Assembly: GCA_026929865.2 (NCBI GenBank)
Contig: CM049418.1
Span: 8,071,501 to 8,135,500, forward strand
Direction: 5' to 3'
Source of the DNA: Hyperoplus lanceolatus
Lineage: Eukaryota > Chordata > Actinopteri > Uranoscopiformes > Ammodytidae
DNA length: 64,000 nucleotides
The notes under the pieces are model-generated. The model was not told the origin of the DNA. It searched no databases and was given only the letters and a program-made list of their open reading frames with translations. Shown here piece after piece: positions 12,903-25,232 of the stretch. The position numbers and the translations under genes are program-made. Within the stretch, counting starts at the first letter, position 1. Each line of letters begins with the position of its first letter.

Positions 12903-13958
12903 TCACACCGCCACCTCCTCTGATCCTTGCGTCTTTCCCCTCAATCCGTCTCTAAGCTTCCGGAGAAGCTTGCATGCGGGCTCTGTGTACTCCCTGTTGG
13001 CCAGGCCGAGCACCAGCGGCACCACCGCCATGCTACCGATACCGGTGCACGACAGCACGATGTGAGTGGTGGAGCTCCACTTGGTGTCGCTAATCAAGAA
13101 GGCTACGCAGACGTGCATGTAAATGAGGTAGGGGACCCAGCACGCCAGAAAGGTCAGCGACACGGCCACCACGCAGCGGGTGTAGCGCAGGTTCAGCCTC
13201 TGCTCTCGGTCTGAGGCCTGGCTTCCCCGTTCCACTGAGCGATGGAGGCGACACATGTCCTTCAGCTGGCCTCGGGTGATCCACAAAACTCGACCAGTCA
13301 TGCCGGCAATGGTGAGGATAGCAGGCAAGACGAGGCCGTACACCTCCAAGTAGATAAAAGCATTTGGGAAACTTCGCCGGTAGGAGCAGCAGGCGGTTCC
13401 ATTTGTTGAACAGGTCGATATCGGCGTCGTCCTTTGGCCGTTCTCACAGCAGTCGTTCCAATCCGGCCCGGTCCAGTTATTCCACCCGAAAGCAGGCAGA
13501 GACGCGTACAGAAGCGGCGGCGCCCACACAGCCAGCAACGCCAGGGGGAAACTGCGGTGCATCCATAGGTTGTTGTAATGCAAGGGGTCCACGATGCAAA
13601 TGTAGCGCTCGTAGTGGACCATCACCAGGTTGAAAAGGAACGCCAGGAAGAGGAAGTTGGGGAAGATGTGGACCACCATGCAAGAGTTGAAACTCAATTC
13701 CCGGTTGAGGCCCATCAGGGGTATGAAGGGCAGCGCCACACCCGTGCACAGGTCAGCCACCAGCAGGCTGAGGAAGAAGTAGTTGGTGGTGTTGTGGAGC
13801 TGGCGGTTCCAGGCGATGCCCAGGATGATGACCAGGTTGGCCAGGATGATGGAGGTGGACAGCGGGACAGTGATGGCATAGATGAGCTGCTCCCCAGAGA
13901 GCAGAGCGTTGGAGGCGTTGCCGTCCATCATGTGCTTGATCAGCAGACTTCCTCCCAT
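12903..13958 (-). CDS. gpbar1: gpbar1, G protein-coupled bile acid receptor (TGR5)
   Basis: A single uninterrupted coding exon encodes 351 aa (human about 330). Seven membrane segments lie at roughly residues 24-49, 57-81, 93-116, 138-158, 201-225, 261-284 and 297-321. ERY (117-119) stands in for DRY, CWVPY (273-277) is the TM6 motif, and LANREYT (319-325) replaces NPxxY, as in GPBAR1. Shared signatures include ILGIAW, ASLPAFGWNNWT, YLEVYGLVLPA and QLKDMCRLHRSV. The receptor sits at the plasma membrane, binds bile acids and signals through Gs and cAMP. An NAS glycosylation site lies at residues 14-16. Extracellular loop 2 is enlarged and rich in cysteine. A ccccacag acceptor at about 13997 suggests an upstream non-coding exon. 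Position between arpc2 and aamp matches human synteny. Confidence 0.93.
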   Translation of the reverse strand: MGGSLLIKHMMDGNASNALLSGEQLIYAITVPLSTSIILANLVIILGIAWNRQLHNTTNYFFLSLLVADLCTGVALPFIPLMGLNRELSFNSCMVVHIFPNFLFLAFLFNLVMVHYERYICIVDPLHYNNLWMHRSFPLALLAVWAPPLLYASLPAFGWNNWTGPDWNDCCENGQRTTPISTCSTNGTACCSYRRSFPNAFIYLEVYGLVLPAILTIAGMTGRVLWITRGQLKDMCRLHRSVERGSQASDREQRLNLRYTRCVVAVSLTFLACWVPYLIYMHVCVAFLISDTKWSSTTHIVLSCTGIGSMAVVPLVLGLANREYTEPACKLLRKLRDGLRGKTQGSEEVAV

Positions 13959-13996
13959 GTGCAGCCCGGCTCCAGTCCCATCAAGATACAGTCACC
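13959..13996 (-). other. gpbar1: gpbar1 5'UTR up to a probable splice acceptor
   Basis: On the minus strand, gtccccacag precedes ggtgactg, and 38 nt of leader run to the ATG. An upstream 5'UTR exon could end at the donor-like sequence near 15395 (ccccaag followed by gtaaaa on the minus strand), but that is only a guess. Confidence 0.45.
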
Positions 13997-14094
13997 CTGT
14001 GGGGACGAGAGGAACAGCGCTTAGGTAGCAGTAGATGGAAGATAGTGCCATAAAACATTTGAGGGTTAGGGTATCAAGTGAACGTCAAGTCGGG

Positions 14095-14453
14095 AGGGGT
14101 AAAGATACATCGCTATAGATCGAAATATTGATTTTTGGCGAAAGATCGAACTGTATCAAAGCAACACCCAAACAATGATGCTTATCGCCGTCTTTACTAT
14201 ACACTTTTGTTTGGAAAATCTCTCCTCATGTCTGTTTGTGACACTATTTCCACTGAAAGAATGGATTGAATATCATTTAAATTTCTGGAAGAGCTCAGAA
14301 ATAAAATGCTAAAATTGTAGTTTAGTTGTTTTTTTGTCAGTTGACATGGTTGTGTCCTATCACGCCAGACTTCATGATATTACAAATATTGTATCGTTAT
14401 TCAATGAATCGATTTAAGATCGTATCGTGATGAAACCAGCGATGTACACCCCT
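14095..14453. mobile_element. degraded hAT-like MITE
   Basis: The ends are inverted: aggggtaaagatacatcgct on the left and aggggtgtacatcgct on the right (reverse complement). The interior is rich in atcgat/gatcg palindromic motifs, for example atagatcgaaat and cgatttaagatcg. I found no intact target duplication, so it is probably old. Confidence 0.6.
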
Positions 14454-14459
14454 TTCTTT

Positions 14460-17400
14460 GTAAAGAAAGCACAAACAGCTTGGAGAAACTTGCAGAGGAA
14501 TTGCAATTGAAAAAAATTAGTAAAGTAAGAGAATCGCTGCTTACTGAAAGGGAAGATTTTACAAGAATGACTCCTCATTTATTTACATTCACCTAAACTA
14601 TGTATCATATTTTCTTTTTGGTGTCTTTGTATTAGAGAGAAAAACTGGCAAGCTGCAGGAAACAAGCAGACCGCAACTAAAGAAAAACATTAAAAAAGAA
14701 CAGTTATAGCCTGCCGTGTGGATTTCTGTCATGTCTTGACCGATGACACATTTAACCCCTTTGTTAGCGAGCAGAGAGAAGACAACACGTCAACAGACAA
14801 GAGGTAGCTTTCATTCAATTATTCATCAACTTTTGCTCTGGAGTTACACCTCCCTTTCATCCCTTTTTCATTTTAGAAATTGATACATAACCTGGAGATC
14901 ATTTATTAAATTCAACGTTATAGAACACAATAATCTACATTTTTATGTCTATATGCTTTATGATTAAGCATTATTATGCAAGGTTTTCTCCCAGATAAGT
15001 TTTATAGTTGATGTTTACAGTAATATTTTAAAATGGAACAATTGCTTTTGTGATAAAGTGAACATTATGTTTGATAATGACATTTCAAATAAATATCGCA
15101 ACATTCCGGTGTTTCCATTAATAAGTACAATAAGCACACAACTGGCTCAATAAAGGGAATTTATGGCATCAAAGTCCTGTGAACATTACAGCTGGAATGC
15201 AATTTGGCCTCATTTTATGCTTTCTTCCTGGTTATGTAACTTTTGTTTATTTTCCTCAAGAGCTTTCTTCTAATAAGAGGCATTCGGTATGAATTTCCTT
15301 CGGGAAATGAAAAAGTATCACAGTTCAAATAATTAGCCATCATGCAATTCATGTTATGCAGAAACATAACCAAACAAAACCAGTGAGACTTTTACCTTGG
15401 GGTGATCCGTCCATTCAAGTATCCTTTGACAAAGGAAATGCAAATAGTTCTTCTGAGTAACTTAAAGCCTGTTCCCCTGCATTTCATATCCACAAGCAGG
15501 TGTCCACGATTAACCTCAGGAGCTTTAAGATTGATTCAGTGACGGACACCTCAGCACAAGCGAGCAGTCAAATGTGAGGCAGATACTATAAAGGGGAAGT
15601 ACACACTGGAGGAGGAGGTGAAAGCGGTTAAACTGTATGTCTGTGTTTTCCTGTAGGAGGAGTGAGGGTCACTCAGTGGATGAGGCAGCAGTGCTCACTA
15701 ACCCTTCACCTACAAACCCTACTTCTTTGTACTTCCTGCAGCGTAGCCTCATGACATACATATCTTCATTACTGTCCAGGTTTACAGTGCATGAAGAGGA
15801 TGGATAGCTGTTATCATTGCCGCCTAAATATGATAAGAGCATTCCAGAGTATCAGCAGCAGCAGCACTGGCATGTGGTTCACTTTCACACACTCCAGGAT
15901 GGCCTTCAGACACCTTCTATTTCAAAGCACACCAAGGGATGAGCATATGATGTGGAAAAAACCTCCAACTTACAGCATACATGTCTCTATACCTCTAACA
16001 AGAATATTACAAATAAAGAGCCTACAATAATATTTTTAGCAGTTTTAGGTGAAAAATGTCAATTGTTTTTCCAAATATTTAGAAGCTTTTTGAAGTTTGG
16101 AAGATCCAAAAGCCTAAATAGCCGACATGTTATTACATTTGGAAATACACTAAAAAGATAACAGAAAATATAGATGCTAAATTAATTTATTCCCGTAATT
16201 TATTAAGAAATGTAAAAACAATCAAGCTACTGCCAGACGCAGTAACTAGCAGTAAGCTAATGTCAACTCTCTAGGAAAGAAAAGAGGATTTATCTAACAA
16301 AACGTATAACTATTTGTTCAAATCCCATCGTAAATTGACTTTGCTTGTTTTATTTATATGATTTTGTATGACTATAACTTCACCAGTAGCTAGATACCTT
16401 TTGGTGTCCGAAGTAGTCTTTCGTAATAATTCTGATTTTGTAGCCTAAATGAACTTGACAAAGCCATAACACTGTTGTAGGCTTAAACAAATTCTAAGAT
16501 GTATTTGCTCCTTTTATTTGACCCCGGAACTGACCCAAACATGCCTTCGACAATGTGCGTACGTCTTAATTTCATAAACAGTTGTCACTAGGCCTCATTT
16601 TTAAAACAAAGCGTTGGATTGAGGGCCCAAGGGTGATCTGTTTTGTTAGCCAAACACGGAAAAGACTCCAGTTAGCTGATAGTCTGAAGCAGACCCCGCT
16701 GCTGGTTGGAGATGGACGAGCTCCAGTCAGATAATGCTTTTTAAACAGAAACGTTCCTGAGCGTCTGGGGGAGACACTATGCAGGACAGGAGGACACGAA
16801 ACCACAACATCTCCACGCGTTTACAAAGGAGGAGATGGAGCGACTATGCTTTCCATTGAACATCGGGTCCTCCTCAACAGTAAATCAGTGATATAATCTA
16901 GATTGTTTTTTTTCTGTCTAATATTAACATACACAGTGGAAAAATGTAACATGATATGATTAATTAAAGGTAGCCTACAGTCAGATGTTGCAGACCTCCG
17001 TTGGCAAGGAAGATCAAAAGTGTTTTAGCCATGCGAGCTAACGTCTGCTAAAATCATTTAAGCGTTCCAGAAGACAATGGAAAGTCAGTTTCATTATTTT
17101 TTAAGATTATGACAATGTTATTCTGCGATAACAAGTTAATTATCTCGTAATCACGGGGTATGGCAGCGAATTGATGCCACTAGGGGAAAAAAAGAAGCTT
17201 ATCACATTATATCTTATCGTGAAATCTTAAATTATCCAACAGCACGAGAAACTGTCTCTCAAACACCACTTTAAATTTTTTTCAACACTTCCACCTTGAC
17301 TTGACTTTACAAAATAACAACTCCCACTACTTATTTTATGAATAATTATATGAAATGGCTTTCATTCCAATTTGAAACCATAAATTTAGGAGTACATTTT

Positions 17401-18244
17401 CCATAAAATACTGACTTTGCTAGTTTTATATATTTTCCCCCAAATGTTAAATAGATATACAATACGTATATAAAAAATAGTATAATAACATTTATGTAAA
17501 ATGTGTCACTTTTAAGAGCAACTGAAACCTTAAACAATATTTTGTATCCAGTTATTGTCCTGATCTCTGCAGACGCTACCAACAAGTTTGAGCAGTTTGT
17601 GGGACAGATGTATTTTTAACGTGTGTTTGTCCCTTATCCCCGTCTTCCTCCAGAAGTGTTTACCTTGGCACCGGCACCTGCCTCTCTCTACGTTTAACTG
17701 ATTAGTTCCAAGCATCTGTTGTCAGCACGGCTGCCCTGGGTGAATATAAGCTACAAATTTAATGGATCAAGGCTTTGATCCGAGGGCGATAATCTTTCAG
17801 GCCATACCTGTTTCGCCTTTGTCCTCGCACGGGCTGACCTTTGAGGCCAAACACCAATTGTGACGGATGAGGGAAATATCCCACGTCCACTGAATGCCAC
17901 ACTCTGACAGATGTTAATTTTCCCCTGGTTGCTGGTTGAGCTCAATCCCAGCAGTATGCAACAATATACACATGGCTGTCTTTTATTTTGCACTTTATCT
18001 TCTGACGACACACCAATAGACAAATGCCTTCTAGAAGCACACAAACACACAACATGTTTGTGGCGTGCAAGTGTGTCACTGCCTTCCTGTCCGGGGATGA
18101 GTTATGCGTGTACACCATGGTGTGCACATCTAGACACGCACAATGAATGCATGAGCTGAGGAAGAAGCACTTGTGCACAGGATTGACGGTTGTTAAAAGT
18201 CGAGAGGAAAGTCTGACGTGAGGGAGAAAAATAGCAGAACAACA
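14460..18244. other. gene-free interval, left part of the gpbar1-aamp spacer
   Basis: The sequence is A/T-rich with no credible exons. A possible open frame at 16572-16805 on the minus strand has no recognisable domain. The plus strand carries a ctataaag near 15588, but no gene follows it. Confidence 0.5.
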
Positions 18245-18252
18245 ATAGAGAA

Positions 18253-18986
18253 TAGGGGTGGGAATCTCTTGGCACCTCACGATTCGATTCGATTCCGATT
18301 CAGAGGTCAACGATTCGATTCAAAATCGATTTTCAATGCATCTCAATGCAAAACATTTTTTAAGTACATACCCATGTGTGAATTTCAAAAATATATTTAT
18401 ATGCACATCTGAGTTTGCTAATCACTTCCTACTTTTGTGGTGATCATTAAAGACAATCAACAGATGAATTGCCTTCTCTAATATTGTATTAAGAGAAAAG
18501 CTTTTCTTGTCACAAATATGACTTCCTATGAACAGTGCAATAAGTAATGCAGCTTGCATTTCAACACAATATGGAAGTATGTAAAAACTAAACCGATTCA
18601 GTTTTATTTTATTTCTGATCTCATAAATCATGTTTCTATAGGATTTCTATTCTATTATCTATTATTTTCTATGTCATTTCAACACATTGTACAAAAAGTA
18701 TGGCTTGGAATTCAGCTCTCATACAAAAACGTAAACAGAGATAAAGCCGGTGCAGGTCATGGGTTTGCTGCTCTCAGCCCTTTTGAAGACACTTTGGAAA
18801 CAACTGGCACATGTGTGGTGTGCATGCGCAATGGCGCAGGAAGTTTTAGTATTTAAAAAAAAAAAAAAAAAAAAATTATAAATTTTTTTTAAAAAAAAAT
18901 CGATTATTAACTTTTCTGAATCGATTCAGAATCGTCCGAGAAAGAATCGATATTAATCGGAAAATCGTTTTTTTTTCCCACCCCTA
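18253..18986. mobile_element. hAT-type MITE, 734 bp, with 8-bp target duplication
   Basis: The element starts TAGGGGTGGGAA and ends with its inverted copy TTCCCACCCCTA. The flanking 8-bp duplication ATAGAGAA lies at 18245-18252 and 18987-18994. Sub-terminal regions are full of gattcgatt/aatcgatt motifs. An 8-bp duplication with TA-G-rich termini is the hAT superfamily signature. There is no transposase frame, so it is non-autonomous. Confidence 0.88.
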
Positions 18987-18994
18987 ATAGAGAA

Positions 18995-21211
18995 TAAGGA
19001 AAATAGCGAGTTTCGGCCTTGAGAAGAGACTTTAAAATGCACAAGAAGATGTTAAGCCACTTGGGGGTTATCTGGTCTTTATCAGCATCTTAAAAGCACA
19101 CACTCCTTCCATTCAATAATGCCATTTTGTGAGTCAGGGAAGAGTTGTTTTGGTATTTTGCACAACCTTTCACCCAAAGCCAAACCATAAAATGCAATAA
19201 CTTTGCAACCTGTTCTTTTAACCGGCTCTTATTCTTCAACACGCACAGATATATATGTCAGCAAACATGCATACGCACTGATATGACCAGCAGCTTTGGT
19301 CCGTAGTAAAGCACTTGCAACAGAGTGGCTGGTGAGCTAATGTGTTTTTTCCTCATTGTAGTCAGGGCAGTAAAGTGTCCCGATTGCTCTTTTGCACTCA
19401 TTTCATAGAAAGCGTAAATGCTTGATAGAATGACAGCTGTTCACCTGGATTCAAGTTCTATGTAATCCATAAGAACTGGAAAAAGTAGGCATGTGTTTTC
19501 CCCTCATGAAGAAAATCTCAAATGAAGACTGAACATTACCTAAATACAAATTTGACTTGATCAATAAAACTTAAGTCATCTGAATACTTGTTTTTCAATG
19601 TTATAATGAAAATACTTAACAAATATTTGTAGGTATGTTAAGTACTTTCAGTCTGCCAATTTAGAATTCATAAACAGTATATGAACATAGTTTCTAACAC
19701 ATAATAATCAAGTTGAAACCAGCTTTGAGGGCAATTCTGAGTGTGTATTTATTCAGTGTAAAGCCATGTTTACTTTATTATCATCTAATGTGTTTATACA
19801 GAAATCTCCACTCATACGTGTCCACAGGAGGCGCTATATGGTGAGCAAATACATTATAACTATCCATTATATTTGCTTACGACTACATTATAGTGTGTTG
19901 TTAAAATATGTATCTAATTATCCAGAATGCTAAATGAGGGAACTGAAGGTAAAATGTTATCAAAATTAGTCAATTTGTCTTTTGAATAAAGTCGATCAAA
20001 TGCAAACGCAAAACCGGGAATTAAACTAATAGATGGGTTGATTGAACCACTATATTTCCCTGTAACTATTGCACATTTAAGTACAAATACACATATCTAT
20101 TCAATTATTTTGACCTTTCTGTACGATTGTGCTCACCACCTTCGCATTTACAATCTTCTACCTTGAATCACACCTAAGCTGTGGTTTTAGGAACGTCCTT
20201 ATGCATCCCTTTTGTCATATATGATAGAAACTGAATCAGACGATTTGAAGTCTAAACAAGGAAGAAGCCCAATTGATTCTAGAACCATTTCAAAGTAGGT
20301 TGCCTCTTTTATCTCAGCTCTCCAAATATGATCGTGACCCACAAAACCACTTCCTTTAAGTATGAGCGTCTTCTTATCTTAACTCGTATACACAGACCAA
20401 AATAGATCTGTGGAGTATAAACAGTTTTTCTCAGATGCAGATGGGTTTTAAGTGTTAGAAGAGAGACATGGGGAGGGTTATTAAATGACGAACCAAATCG
20501 TCATGGGTTCCCAGAAGAAATTATATAATTTATTATTTTGTATTTACACTTGAGCTCACATCCCCAACACATTGGCAAGATAATAGACTGAACTCTCAGT
20601 TTGAGAACCGGAAGACTGCACACACATGCACGCACCGACGTACGTACTCAAAAGATAAGGTAGGACATTTTGTCTTGACATTTGGCGAACAAATAACTCC
20701 AATTAAGGAGAAAATTAAAATGGAAACCAAAGGAAATTCCCCTTTTCTGTGTCATGTTTTATCTCAAAAACATTTTGGATAGAACATTAAAGGGGACGTC
20801 AAAGACAAACACTGTTATGTATCACTCTTGCATTTCTGTATAGGCGATCTGATTCTTGAAAATAAGCCTTCTTCGAAGAAAGGAAATGCTTGTTTGAAAT
20901 AATCAGATTTGGAAGTTCATAAGCTCCTTTCATCAGTTACTTCAGTTGTGATTGAATCAGACTGAACATCTGCCAATTGAGCACAAGTGAAGTACTGATG
21001 AAAACAGAAATAAATTATTTTTCGGATGCTACAATCCTACTGAAGCAGGCATATAAGATGGAGACCACACAACACTTTAAAATCCAAAACGGAAAGAAAA
21101 ACATATTCTCTAGTGCTAGAGAATACAAATTTAGATGATAAAAAAGTTTGTAGTTTCTCCTGAAATATTTCCTCTTCTCTTATTCCCTGCCCTCCTTCCT
21201 TCCTGCTCGGT
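18995..21211. other. gene-free interval, right part of the gpbar1-aamp spacer
   Basis: A/T-rich unique-looking sequence, probably including the aamp 3'UTR at its right end. No exon or clear repeat was recognised. A minus-strand AATAAA at about 20528-20533 is one candidate aamp polyadenylation signal, but it lies about 680 bp beyond the stop. Confidence 0.5.
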
Positions 21212-24200
21212 TTACCGGTCGGGTCTTTGTAGGCAGAAAACCTTCGCCTGGTTGTCTCCTGAAGCGGTGACTGCGAGAGTTGCTTCCCTGAAAAGATAGT
21301 TGGGATCAGCATGATTTAGTGATTGAAGAAACATTGATGGTATAATTACATGCCATTATAGTATCTATAAGGACATAGTGGATGAAAAGTGTTACCTGTT
21401 GATAGTGAAGTGAAGGATTTCTGCTGTGTGTCCGTGGTACTCTGACACTATGCTGCCGGAGCGAGCGTCCCATAAGCGCAGGGCACCGTCTAAGCAACAG
21501 GTGGACACCACCGAAGAAGACTCCTCCCACTGTAGGTGAACAATGCCGGCCTGCAAGGTGTCACAGAGAGACATTTTTAACTGTAAACATCTAAAATGTT
21601 CTACCTCTTAAACCTGTAATGACTTTCAATAAAGTAGCTAGGTTTGCTGACATTCACGATCTTGTTTTTAAAGCGTATCTGCATTTCTACGTAGTTAACA
21701 CACATTCATTAGAAGCTGGTTAATTTAATACATTATTTTTTCTAAAAAATAAATTAAAAAAAGATAAAACCTCTCTTTCAGGTGTCTCTGTATGTATATG
21801 TTAAGACATTATCTGCACAGCAACATAAACTCAGCTAGACCTCCCAGACGGCGCCTGAAATGGTCGCTTAGTGGTTAGGAGATTTGTGATACGTCTGCAA
21901 AGCCTCCGTACAGTATACAGAATTAAGACAGGTGAGAATCCATGGGAACTTAACTATACACACACACACACCACTCACAAACATACTCTCCCTCTTGTCT
22001 GCTGCTTGTTACCTCATGTTGGCATCTGTGCCTCAGGACCTGTGATGAGATGTCGTATATGGCCAGCGTCCCGTCCAGGTAGGCCACAGCTATGAGAGGC
22101 AGGCTGCAAACAACAAGACATGCAGCGTTAAAGAAACCGGAGCAGAGCTGTGAAACTATGTTTGGCACAAAGAGCACTGTACCCTACTGTAACCTACAAG
22201 CTCTTTGTGCCTCAAGTTCAGATTTGTTGTATAACAGGTTCATTTTCCTTCATAGCGAAACAGCCCCTCTCATCCTGATACACAGCAAAGGACTTGGCTC
22301 TAGGGCTGGGCGATATGGGCAAAAATCAATATCTCAATATTTTTTTACTATATCTCGATACACGATATATATCTCGATATATTTCAAATCTCCTCTAGAG
22401 CACATCCTAAATGCTCAATTTAATTATTTTTTTGCATAACATCACACCAGTAATATGATTTAAATAGTCCCTGCAAAATGTGTCTGCACTAACAATGCAT
22501 TAGGCTACATGAAACATGTTTATATTCTTTAGTGCTTTCTATTGGAACAATTTGAAACTTGCACATGGCAAAGAGTTTGCACATTGTATTGATTATTCCA
22601 CATCCTTCCACTCCCATACAATGGATCCAGCATTATTTTATTTGGAAACAGTTTTTTCCATCTTCTGTTCATCTGTAAACTGAGAACACTAATCATGACT
22701 CATTACAACCACTTACTAATTGTTTATCACCACTAACCCCCTGAAGATAGCAGCCACACTTTAAATGCAGAACCGGTTTTGATCCATAATAGTAGTCTAT
22801 GTGTATAAAAGGCTCTGACATGTATAATGGTTACTGTCGCTTTAAGAGCAGTTGCTCTAGTTAAGTTTCGTTTTCTGCCTGCCTGTTTGTCCGAGAGAGA
22901 GATTCATGCGAGCGCAAGCAGCAGGTGGCTCATCGTCCCTCTGTTACCTGCCTTACTGTTTGATTCTCCTGTATTTAGTTAATGAAAATAAAACTAGAAG
23001 ACAATCAGAGGATTTAAATAAATACGGCTGAGAATAATAGCCTATAGTCTAAAGAAAGCAAAGTCTCATCATCATCATTCCTTGCATTCTAACCGATGCA
23101 CCATTCCTGGATGCTATTCATACCTATTGATCTAGCCCTCCTGCATTATCACTAAAACACTGTTTTATTTTATAAAAAATACTCGCAAATGTAGCCTACT
23201 TTACATAGACTTTTAGTTAATAAACGGTGTGCACCTCCCTTGGTGCTGACATGGACCTATTATAAGAGGCTGCCCGTAATAAATGGGATGCCGTGTTTGT
23301 GTGACGTTGGACCAAAAACTCCCCCGGCGCTCGTTCGCCTTCCTCTCATAAGGACCAGGCTCTGTACAGCGGCCGCTTATGCTGTCAAGCGCCCTCTACA
23401 AAAAGGTCCATGCTATGAACGACAGCCACCATCGCCGTCTTTCGCGCCCCCTCCATCCGCTCGTTCCGATGTCATAAGAGCATAAGAGCATCAGAGCCCT
23501 CGTCTTTTTTTCTCCCCCCCTCGTCGTTGTTTTCACATGGCGATTAAACTAAACACTCACAAGGCACAGACTACGTCACAGGTGCGCGCCCAGGAGACTC
23601 TGGTTGGGAGGGGTGAGTGAGTGAGTTGCCAATGCATGTAGTCTGAGGCAGAGAGCCACAGGAAAGAGCGAGAGAAGCGAACACCAGCGAGTCTGCCAGT
23701 GGCGGCGGCGGCTAAAAAAAACACATTACGTGCCAATTTGTATTCGATGGTCGCGATAGGGTCATTTTATACATCCCCTGGAGCGCATCTCGCGATATAT
23801 CGAATATATTCGATATATCGCCCAGCCCTACTTGGCTCACATGTTGCAGAAGCCCACAGATTCCACTGAGTTGGTATCCTCATCGTCTTTTGGTCCTTGG
23901 GCTTTGATTCCGTCCAGAGAAAACGATCCGACCACCTTCACATACACACAAATGTAAAGTTGATGAGCACTTTTCGTTTTACGATAACAGGATGTCTGAA
24001 GGGCTGCAGCTACTTTTACATGTGCCACTCTTTACGTTCTTCAACTAGACCCTTGTTATCCGTCTATTGTTACGACACCCACCTTGCCTGTGGCAGTGTT
24101 GATGATCTTGGCCCAACCGTCCACTGAGCCCGTCAGCACCAGAGAGCCGTCCTTGTTGCTCGCCAGGCAGGTCAGCGCCCCCTGGTGTTGGTCCTGACCT

Positions 24201-25154
24201 AGTGAATGAGACCAAAATAAAATATCAACCCAATAATCATGTGGATTTTCTTGACACTTATCAAATATAAAAAGATTCATGATCAAAGACTGCTATATAA
24301 ATCAGGACTATAGACTGTGAAAGTAGACTTTTTAAAAGTCTTGGAATAAAACCCATTTTAAACTTCTTTCCCCAAAAACAGTCTTACGTAATTTGTTTAC
24401 AGTGATTTTATGTGTGCTGCTCTTGACTGTTTTATTGGGCTGCTGCTCTGATACGGTTATAGTTTCACTTCCGTTTTCCTGTTTGTGTACAACTCCGTAA
24501 CTATGTTCGGGGAAACAATGTGATACCTTTAAAGTGAAATCTAGAGGATGAAACTACAAACATCTACTAAAAGGCTACATTTAAAGAATGTATGTGAACT
24601 GCCAGGACTCACCTTTAATGACGTGGATGGCGTTTCCCTGCTTCAAATCCCAAACTCGTACTGTCCCGTTGTCGTAACCCACCACAGCCCGTTTACCTGC
24701 AGGGAAGAAATGGAAATTGTAAAAGTAAATTTCTGACACCCGTACCATTGTATTAGTTTCTCTTTTGATCATTTGATCTTAAATCTTTAAAGAAATTCCA
24801 TAATGCTTTTTTCCCCTTTCTCACCATCGGGGAGGATTTTTCCGCTGGTGGACTGGCACGCAGAGCTCTGGAAGGTCTTACAGTCTCCCGAGGGGATCTT
24901 CCACATCCACATGTTGCCGTCGTCCGTGCCCGCCAGCAGCACCGGAGCGCAGGGATGCCACTCCAACCACTGAGGAGGAAGAGGAGGAGACGACCGACAA
25001 TCAACAGCCACTTAAATAGACATTATCATTATTTTTTTCATTTAACTTTTATTTATCCTCGAGAGATCAATTGAGGGGTGACCCTCATTTTCAATGATGT
25101 TGAGTCAATTATCCTGTCATTATCCTGTAGTTTCCACTGTACCGGGTGCCAACT

Positions 25155-25232
<78 letters not shown>

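Noticed and set aside
12927..14024. Open frames on the plus strand opposite gpbar1
   Set aside because: They are shadows of the GC-rich gpbar1 coding exon.
15580..15600. Plus-strand ctataaagggg TATA-like box
   Set aside because: No plus-strand gene follows within several kilobases, and gpbar1 is on the other strand.
16572..16805. 77-codon minus-strand frame in the gpbar1-aamp spacer
   Set aside because: No recognisable domain, no splice context and no neighbouring exons.
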